From: Grammothele lineata
Lineage: Eukaryota; Basidiomycota; Agaricomycetes; Polyporales; Polyporaceae
NCBI GenBank assembly: GCA_002150815.3
Contig: NDFF03000001.1
Span: 310,001-374,000, forward strand
Length of the DNA: 64,000 nucleotides
Direction of reading: 5' to 3'
Position numbers and translations under genes: made by a program. Each line of letters begins with the position of its first letter. Positions within the stretch are counted from its first letter, which is position 1. The notes beneath the pieces were generated by a model. It was not told the origin of the DNA. It ran no database searches and saw only the letters and a program-made list of their open reading frames with translations. Shown here one piece after another: positions 56,862 to 64,000 of this stretch.

Positions 56862-58499
56862 ATGTTGCGGCGTAACGCGTCTCGCCTCCCGCAGCAACAG
56901 CTCAGGTACGCCGCCGGACCCTCCGGGTCCACAGCTCTACGCTCGTATTTGCCATTCACGCCCGCCGATACCCATCTCGTAAGTGCGCAGACTCACAGCA
57001 CGGAAACGTATACCCATATGTGCTAACAATCCCTCCGCGAGGGGGCCCAGTGACTGTCGTTGCGGGCAATGAATGGCTGCAGGTGCTGCGGGCCCGGTAG
57101 CAGTACCGACTTAGCACTCAGCGCACCGCAGAACGTAGGACGAGAGGGAGCGAGAGGACGGCCCGCGTGCGTCGCCGACCCCGCGTGGGACAGGCAGCGC
57201 GGGGCCATACGCCGGCTATGGCGCGGACGGGGAGCAGCCCGGGCGCGACCGCGCGGTGCGGCCCCATGGGCGTGACGGATGTCCGGACGTCTGCCCCTCT
57301 GAGCTGGCGACCGCGTTGAGCGGTGAGAGGAAATTTCCCAACTTCCGATTTGCCAAGTTATCAACAGGACTCGAAGGAGGATCCTCAGATGGTGCTTGAC
57401 AAGCTCGAGCGCGCGAACAGGCCGTCAGAAGAACGTCAGCGGCAGGATCGAGTCAGGTATGTACGCTTAGCTGACGCTGCAGGAACGGCACTAAACGTTC
57501 GCGTTGATCGCTGACAGGGAGTGTCTGACCGACTGGCTGCTCGGAGCGAGGAGGACGTTTATGCAACGCGGTGCCGCTGCCGGGGACGCGCCTCCGGAGT
57601 TAGTACTTGTTAGTACAAATGTTGCGACGTCTTCGATCTCCTTCCTCGTCCGCGCCCGAATTGAGGCCCAAATCCCGCTCTTTCCTCCGCACCTTGTCCT
57701 CAATACCTGGTGCAAGCCCCCCAAAGCCTTTCGCCCCGCTCGCCAGAACAGCTTACCCTGCGAACCTCTCCTATGGCGGGGTATGCGGCAGCACGTCGGC
57801 GCGCTGCGTGGGAGCGCGAGGGGTCCGTGGGGCAGGCGCGCACGGGCGCGCGTGGAAGGCGACCACGCCGATCGCACCGTTGAGGGCGAAGAGCACAGAC
57901 GCTTCGACTTCTCGGGCTTCGCGCCCGCGGGCGTCGCTCAGGTGATGTCACCGGCGGGTGCCCGCGCGCGGAGGGAGGTGTTCATTTTCTCTGCGAGCTT
58001 CGTGCCGCGACCTGCGCGAGGAAACGGCGGCGGCGCGGAGGCTGCGGCACTGGTTCCAGTGCTATCTTGACTTTGTGGATGCAGTTTCGGAGACATCTCG
58101 TTCTATGGCGAGTTGGTATGACCGGAGCACAGGATGTGCGTTTCGTTCACGCGCCCAGCACAATACTAGTGCTCCAAGGTGGAGATCCTGTACATCTTCG
58201 TATGTTCGCGCTCGCGCAATTCATCTCGGGATGCTATCCCGTTCCCCTCAGTCGTCACAGCGGGTAAAGATGGCGTTGCGCTCGGCGGGTCTATGACCAG
58301 CCCCTGTGGTGCGCGACGTGCGGAGGTATTCATTTTATCGCGTTCCCGTTTTAGCCGGTGCAAGGCCGGTGTGTTCCTGGATCGCTTTAACCACGGAATG
58401 CTTGTCGCGCACGTGGACAATCCCCACAAGAAGTCTGTGCTTATCCGGAAGCTCACCGGGGGGCTAGTGCGCGCGCACGGCGGCGAGAGTTCTATCTAG
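56862..58499 (+). CDS. Doubtful multi-exon gene, possibly mitochondrial
   Basis: Weakly supported and unassigned. A candidate first exon (56,862-56,978) encodes MLRRNASRLPQQQLRYAAGP and SGSTALRSYLPFTPADTHL before a GTAAGT donor; it is basic, Arg/Ser/Ala-rich and acid-free at the start, like a mitochondrial presequence. A second clear exon (57,368-57,456) lies between a TCAACAG acceptor and a GTATGT donor and encodes DSKEDPQMVLDKLERANRPS then EERQRQDRVR. Further open segments run at 57,518-58,070 and 58,179-58,499. The exons cannot be joined with confidence, and two of the later segments share a similar motif (see findings). Could be one gene, two genes or a decayed copy. Confidence 0.3.
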
Positions 58500-59715
58500 T
58501 GGTAGCTGCACAGAGCATAAATGGCTGTACCAGCCTCATCTTCCTTTGAGACCGCTTTCGTGCATCAGGTCTTCCGTATCGACCGCTGCCGATACGCGTC
58601 GCGCGTCATTGGGTACGCCACCAGCGTGATGACCCTTCTCGTCCCACCCCTCTCCTTATATATATCCGACCCAGATCAGACGCGTCGCATATATGATACA
58701 TAGCAGCGAAGCATTGCGACGCTGCGACGCGACGGTGGCCCCAGATGGTGCCTCCACTTCCTTCCGGGCGAAGACACAGTCACGTACATCACGGCGGTAC
58801 TGCGACGACGCCTGATGCATCATCGGGGCGTTGTGCGCCACGGCGGAGCAAGGACGCATTACGCCTTCGAAATTCTAACTCTCGTAATTTCTGTCACGCC
58901 GGGGAAGAAGTGGAACATTCGTAGGCAGTTTGTACATCTGGGATGCGGTCAGTGGGATGTTATATTTCAGTGGATCCGGAGGGGCGCCCATCATTGATCC
59001 CCATCCTCATCGGTGTTCGTTCTGTTCGAACTCCCCAGAGAGCATTCTTCGAGGTTTTGAAACAGTAACTGAGACTGTAGGGTAACGCGCTCGAGTTTGC
59101 CGGCGGTGAGTGCGGGAAGATCGTAGGAGGAAAATTCAGAGGTGATCGCGGCCATGAGAATGCAGAGCCACTGTTGCCTCGTCCAGCAACGCTGCATACC
59201 CATGTATCTTACCCTGCCTCCCTGGTCAGCGCGTACAGATGCCGGTGAACTTACCAGTTAGTGGATAAGAGTATGGGCCACTCCAACGGTAACAGATATT
59301 GGAATGGCTTGCAACATCGTGCGAGCGGTCCCCACCCGGGATGCTCGGGGTGCGCGGCGAAAGAGGTGATACCGTTGCGTGGCGCGTTGCGTAAAGGGGC
59401 CGGCACCATCCCTCGCCATCTCGCGCTGGGGGGCGTCCCGTGCGCACGAAATAAGAATGGGCGGGATAAGATCGCAGGTTGAGAGGTGGTTCTGAGATCG
59501 GACTGATCTGGCAGCTAATAACAAGGAGCTCCAGGCGTCGATGTGAAAAATTGTGCTCCCGCACGCAGCTGCGGCTGTGATTCTATGGTCGATTATATAG
59601 ATAGCTAGCATAGGGCGGAGTTGGATAGATAGGTCTTCCAGGAATCGCATCCGATATGGTCTCATCTACGGGAACGCCGGAAGGTCGGTGTCGAACGACT
59701 CAAAGAGTACTCCGA
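58500..59715. other. Region before SRP receptor 3' end, unresolved
   Basis: No assigned gene. On the minus strand a 70-codon frame (58,991-59,203; MGMQRCWTRQQWLCILMAAI ... LPALTAGKLERVTLQSQLLF ... TNTDEDGDQ) has good codon use and may be the last exon of an unrecognised gene, but its upstream exon was not found. The remainder shows no motif. Confidence 0.35.
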
Positions 59716-62464
59716 CTAATCGCTGAGGATGGCCTGCACCACATTCGTAACACGGAGTTGCCGTAGATCGGTGTACGTCTGACGAAGTTGGTGTGAACTC
59801 ATGATTTGTCAAGACGATCAACGTCGGAGGGGCTTACCTGACCGCATCCGACAAAAATGATAGGCTGGCCGGTGACGTATGTCATCGATAGTGCTGCGCC
59901 GACCTGGAGACACAGCAAAGGCATTCAGTGAAACCGGCAGCGAACCATATGAGCTGCGCACGTCCGACAGCCGTGTACGGCGAAAGCACCGCTCGGAGGT
60001 GAAGAATGGGACTTGTACGCACCTTGTCATCGACAGTGTCCCATTTGGTGACTAGCATGCCATCGATGCCGCGCTCCTGGCCGCCCGAGGCGGCAGAGAA
60101 GTCCCGCAGTGCGCGGTCGAACTTGGTGAGCTGGTCAACCGCCTCATTCCCTACTAGGGCTTCGCCTACGAAGATGATCTTGTCGGGGTTGTTCGTCGCG
60201 ACCAACTGTGGAAGAGTACGGACGATCGTTACTCAAGATTGTGGAATTGAGACCGCAGAAGAGCGTACCTTTGCCAAAGCTCGCATGAGAGGCTGTACGG
60301 TGAGAACGTCAGTCGTGAGCTGACAAGAACAAGGGGCCACCGCCATACCTCGTTGTCCTGCATACGTCCAGCGGTGTCGATGAGCACGACATCGAAGTCG
60401 TTGTCGCGGGCTGCTTTACGGTCAACACGAAGTTGACAGCGGGATAGAAACGTGACCCACCGTAACTGATGGCTTCCTTCGCGATCCCAGCGGCGTCTTT
60501 CCCGTAGCCACGCTCGTATAGCTCGACGCGGCCCTTGCTGTTGGTTGCCCCGTCCACACCGAGCATCCCGAGATTGCGAACGTGCACCCGGAGCTGTTCA
60601 ACGGCGCCGCTCCTATATGCGCGCGTGAGACAAGAGCAACGAGATACGCTGCATGGGCGGCAGCACGGATCAAGCGTACCGGAACGTATCGCAGGCGGCG
60701 ATGAGCACACGGAAGCCATTCTGGATTAGCCAAAAGCAGACTTTGGAGAGATTCGTACTCTTGCCGACGCCATTCACACCGACGAATGTGATGCTGTATG
60801 GCTGGCGCTGCTGCGAGGCCGCTACGGGGGCGGACAGCTTCGTGCGGATCGACAAGAGGAGGTCCGTCGACGTTTTCGGCGTGAGGATCCGTGTGATGGA
60901 GTTGGCCAGTGCTTGGCGTACCGCGGAGGTGGTCGCTGGGGCAAACTCATGTCAGCGCAAACGAGGGCCATGACGTAGAACGAACGCGTACTCTGGAAAC
61001 CTCCGACCTTCTTGCCGACGAGGCTTTGTCCGACGTCCTCACAGACCTTCTCTGAAATTTCCTTCGCGACGTTCTTTTTCATGAGGTGCTGCTTCATGGC
61101 CTCTAGAACGGGCTTAAGGTCCTCATCTGTTAGAACCTTCGAGCCCGTCAGGCGCGCAAAGATAGAACCGAGGGCCCCTAAAGACCCTGACGCAGGCTTG
61201 GGTTCTTGCGAGCCCTTCTTGAGGACCTCGGCAATGACTTCGTCGGCGCTCTTGTTCCCAGACGCGGAGAACTCCCAGTCTTTCACTTCGTACAGGCCGT
61301 CCTTCGTACGGGTACCGAGCGATCCGTTATCAACAAGGGCAGATAGGTCGAGAGAGCTTGCGCCTCCATCGGATGCGGGGCTGTCGTAACTGTAATCAAG
61401 TGAGGCCATGTCAGATTCGGTGGGGGCTTGGTCACCCCATTTTCGCTGGGTTTTCGCTTTCGCTTTGCGTTTCGATATGGGCGTGGTCTCGGAGCTGCAG
61501 TGACAACAGCACGGTGAAAATGAGACACAGAGAGGACTAAACGTGGTACGTACTCGGAGCCGGGAAGACTTTCTCTTCCACTGCCGACGTCCGCGCGACC
61601 ACGCCCACGCCTGCCGCCGCCTCTTCCCCTCAACCTATTTTTCAGGGCTTGCACGTTTCGCGCGATTTGCTCCTCGTCTTGCACATCCGCGCTGGGAAGC
61701 GATGGAGCTGCAGTGAACCGTTATTGGCCGAGCACCATCGTGACGACATATCGTACTCACTAATGCTCGCATCTTCGGCTGGTGGAGTCACATCTACCTC
61801 CACGCGGGTAGGATGGACAACACGTGTGCGCCTTTCCTAGCGGACACTCAGTGAATGGGGAGGTCAGGGGACGTCGTGTGCGCACCTGAGCCGCCTTATC
61901 CTCTAAACCACGGAGCAATTTATCAAACACCGCATCCCAGCCGTCCAGAGCCGTCTGAAAATTCCACGCAGACAAGTTCGCGGGAGCGGAGAGTTGAGCG
62001 GAAGTGGTGACATGGAGCGAGGCAACGAAAGTGGCGAGGAAGGGCTGAAAAAGCTTGATGAATAACGTCTTGAGTGCCGCGAGCAATTCCTCCACATAAG
62101 TCAATTGGAGGATGCGCTGGTACGCAACCTAGGCACAGAGTTGCCTTTGAGCGGGTAGGGGCGCGGAGAGAGGAAAGCATCACGCACGACAAAAATGAGC
62201 TCCAAGTCATTGACAAATGTCCACTTCACAGCGTACCCATCCTTCTCGTATTTTCCGTCGGAGCTCCGGCCCTCGATAAGTGCCTCGCGGACGAGAGAGT
62301 TGACAGGGGAGGAGGAGGATGCTGCGGTATTTGATGCTGCAGGCGTGAAGGAGCGGGCCCAGAGCACAAGGCCGCCTGGAAGAGGGCGCGGTTAGACTGG
62401 CGGCGGAGCTGATAGAGGAAACGAGGAGCGGGCCTTTATGAGAGATGGAGCAATGATCGAGCAT
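59716..62464 (-). CDS. Signal recognition particle receptor subunit alpha
   Basis: ER-membrane docking GTPase for the SRP, homologue of bacterial FtsY. The N-terminal SRX (longin-like) domain starts MLDHCSISHKG and continues GLVLWARSFTPAAS, VNSLVREALIEGRS and WTFVNDLELIFVVAYQ. A charged linker follows, then NG-domain helices (LYEVKDWEFSASGNKSADEV, DEDLKPVLEAMKQHLMKKNV) and the GTPase motifs VGVNGVGKSTNLSKVCFWL (G1), AACDTFRSGAVEQL (SRP insert start), VVLIDTAGRMQDNE (G3), LVTKWDTVDDKVG (TKxD) and YVTGQPIIFVGCGQ (G5), ending TYTDLRQLRVTNVVQAILSD. About 640 residues. The first intron (62,376-62,433) appears to be GC-AG. Divergent from the Argonaute gene. Confidence 0.96.
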
Positions 62465-62748
62465 GCGGGCGAGATTGTGGAAGGATTGCGGAAGGAAGAA
62501 GGCGAAGGGGCTGTTAGCTGCTGTTAGCGAGTGTGGGTGTCCCAGCCGAAGCAGCTTCCCGGCTTCTCTGCCCAGGCGCCCGAGGACGCGAGCGCGTGCG
62601 CCTACCTTCGCCCCTGGTGCTGCAGCATCCGACGCGCTGGCTCTTGTCCTCCCGACGCGTCCGTGCGATGGGCCAATGTTGGTCCAGCAGAGCCGAATCT
62701 GGCATAACCCCTTCGAATACCACAAGTTCCAGGGATATCGCATATGTG

Positions 62749-62755
62749 TATAAAA
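62749..62755 (+). promoter_or_regulatory. TATA box of the Argonaute gene
   Basis: TATAAAA, 158 bases before the Argonaute ATG at 62913. A start about 30 bases downstream would give a leader of roughly 130 bases that includes upstream ATGs at 62,860 and 62,873. Confidence 0.5.
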
Positions 62756-62859
62756 TGACATCCTGGTCTGAGTTCCCTGCCCGAGCCGTGCTCTTTTCTG
62801 CCCCACTATCCAGCTTTCAAGTTCCTTCCTCCCCACGTCGCCTTCCACATTGCTGGTAC

Positions 62860-62910
62860 ATGCGCTCATCTCATGCTAAATCCCTCGAAGGCTTATATGT
62901 TCTTTCTTAG
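62860..62910 (+). other. Upstream open reading frame in the Argonaute leader
   Basis: MRSSHAKSLEGLYVLS and a TAG stop that ends two bases before the main ATG. The second upstream ATG at 62,873 opens a different frame that overlaps the main start. If the predicted leader is right, both would dampen or regulate translation of the Argonaute. Confidence 0.4.
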
Positions 62911-62912
62911 AC

Positions 62913-64000
62913 ATGGCCGATCCCATTACGGTCAATACAAACTGCGTCCTCGTAGGCACTCTCCCGACGCAACCGTACTTCCAGTACGATGGTTAGTATA
63001 CTATTTGTTGCCGCACGTGGTTCCCCAAGCCGCTCCCCACGAACACCCATGCTGACACTCTCTCGGTCTCGCCGCTCGCGCCAGTCAGTAAGTGGGCACG
63101 TGCACCGTACCTTATCACGGTAGCTGACAGGGACCTACAGTGATATTTGAAAGGGAGCCTGACGATATTAGTCTCCCTAAGCGTCGTAACTACGAGATCG
63201 TGGATCGACTCCAGAACGAGAACGCGGCTGCGTTCAACCCACGCCCGGTCTATGATGGACGGAAGATTATGTTCTCCCGAGGACAAATCCCCTCGACCCC
63301 AGTATGCGTCCTACGCACTATCCGCCGTCACTCGTTGAGCTAAGATTGCGCCCAGTTCTCAATCACCTTCGGCCGCGAAGGGCGCAGCAAGACTTTTCAG
63401 ATTCGTATCACGCGTGTAGGAGTTGTAGACCCGGGGTAACGCGGTGTTGGCTTATGACAGTTTTGATGTCTTTGCTGACGTCCTATCCCCAATCAGGCAC
63501 TTGAGAGCGATACTGAAGCCCAACGCACAAGCAATGGCCGCTCAAGGCGGAGGGAATCTAATGCCAATCACATTGCTCCAGCTCATTGTCCGACAGGCTC
63601 CGAACCTCAGGCACGGATTTCCTGCTGACTCCCAATCATTTTTCACTCATGAGGGAGCCTCCGATCTTCGCTGTGGTCTCTCCGCTTGGAGGGGCTTCTT
63701 CCAGTGAGATCTCTTTCCCCACCATACGTACAGCCTCCCATTCACGATGTTGTATAGGAGTGTACGACCGACACCCGAGAGACTGCTCATCAACGTCGAT
63801 ACCGCAAATGCCGTGGTGTACGTTCTGTGCTATCGTGTTCAATGGGCGCGTGCTCAAACCTTACTACTCAACGAAACAGCTATAGCCCAGGCCCGCTCAT
63901 CAGTTCGATGATGCAATGGCTCGGAATTCACAATGAGCGCGACTTGGTGAACATACCTCGGTCAAACATCTTGAAACTCCGTACCTTCCTCAAGGGTGTC
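62913..64000 (+). CDS. Argonaute protein, N-terminal part (cut by window edge)
   Basis: RNA-silencing effector of the Argonaute family. Exons join as MADPITVNTNCVLVGTLPTQ PYFQYD, then IFEREPDDISLPKRRNYEIV DRLQ and FNPRPVYDGRKIMFSRGQIP (ArgoN domain), FSITFGREGRSKTFQIRITR, LLQLIVRQAPNLRHGFPADS, FFTHEGASDLRCGLSAWRG and FFQSVRPTPERLLINVDTAN (ArgoL1 signature), then YSPGPLISSMMQWLG and RSNILKLRTFLKGV at the edge, where the PAZ domain begins. PAZ, MID and PIWI lie outside, so the catalytic tetrad cannot be checked. It lacks the long Gly/Arg-rich leader of many Argonautes. Introns at about 62,992-63,140 (perhaps two introns around a 3-nt exon), 63,301-63,357, 63,431-63,504, 63,705-63,757 and 63,820-63,880. 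Confidence 0.95.

Larger units (their letters stand above)
62465..62912. promoter_or_regulatory. Divergent promoter region, SRP receptor alpha and Argonaute
   Basis: 448 bases between start codons. On the Argonaute side there is a TATA box at 62,749-62,755 (TATAAAA) and, before the main ATG, a 16-codon upstream frame (62,860-62,910). The SRP receptor side has no TATA box. Confidence 0.55.

Noticed and set aside
1..64000. CRISPR arrays, bacterial operons, rRNA genes, complete transposons or LTR pairs
   Set aside because: No regularly spaced repeats, no reverse transcriptase or transposase motifs and no long direct or inverted terminal repeats were recognised by eye.

Overview
The window looks like a gene-dense chromosome segment from an Agaricomycete basidiomycete, probably a wood- or litter-decay fungus. 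Genes are split by many short introns, mostly about 50-60 nt with GT...AG borders and CTRAY-like branch sites. GC content is high, intergenic gaps are short, and the gene set is eukaryotic nuclear: Ypt1/Rab1, SRP receptor alpha, a GID-complex E3 subunit, an SFI1-type centrin-binding protein, a Zn2Cys6 factor and Argonaute. A secreted GH43 1,3-beta-galactanase-like enzyme with a CBM35-like tail fits a decay fungus. No prokaryotic operon, CRISPR array, tRNA or rRNA gene was seen. All coding calls were made by joining exons by eye, so outer limits are usually firmer than internal splice sites.

Layout. 0.65-8 kb: amino-acid permease (+), pirin (+), ribosome-biogenesis WD40 protein NSA1/WDR74 (-), then, divergent from it, the RMD5/GID2 ubiquitin ligase (+). 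8.3-15 kb: long SFI1-like gene (+), a small PIG-Y-like GPI-biosynthesis subunit (-), and an unknown protein (-). 15-26 kb: MFS transporter (+), long-chain acyl-CoA synthetase (-), penta-EF-hand protein (-), and a HAD-like hydrolase ending in the peroxisomal signal SKL (+). 26-32.4 kb: complex III subunit QCR10 (-), NOP16 (+), Zn2Cys6 transcription factor (+).

32.4-35.6 kb is a difficult GC-rich stretch open on both strands. It holds exon pieces of two or three unassigned small genes. 35.6-46.7 kb: small zinc-ribbon protein (+), membrane-anchored aspartic protease (-), Ypt1 (+), cyclin L (-), divergent from it an RS/proline-rich protein (+), a small unknown protein (-), and the vitamin B6 synthase SNZ1/PDX1 (-). 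47.8-50 kb: GH43 enzyme (+). 50-53.5 kb is gene-poor and contains a striking cluster of the palindrome GGATATCC. 53.5-64 kb: mitochondrial ribosomal protein mL49 (-), an unknown nuclear-type protein (+), a doubtful gene at 56.9-58.5 kb, SRP receptor alpha (-), and, divergent from it, an Argonaute gene (+) cut by the right edge.

Functions are mostly housekeeping and independent. Themes that recur are ribosome biogenesis (NSA1, NOP16), mitochondria (QCR10, mL49), secretion (Ypt1, SRP receptor, PIG-Y), lipid or peroxisome metabolism (acyl-CoA synthetase, SKL-tailed hydrolase) and RNA processing or silencing (cyclin L, RS protein, Argonaute). The most unusual observations concern gene structure: very short exons in pirin (10 nt), the zinc-ribbon gene (7 and 18 nt) and possibly Argonaute (3 nt), a probable GC-AG intron in SRP receptor alpha, and a uORF ending two bases before the Argonaute start. 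I found no convincing undescribed multi-gene system; the gene-poor palindrome cluster is the best candidate for unexplained structure.
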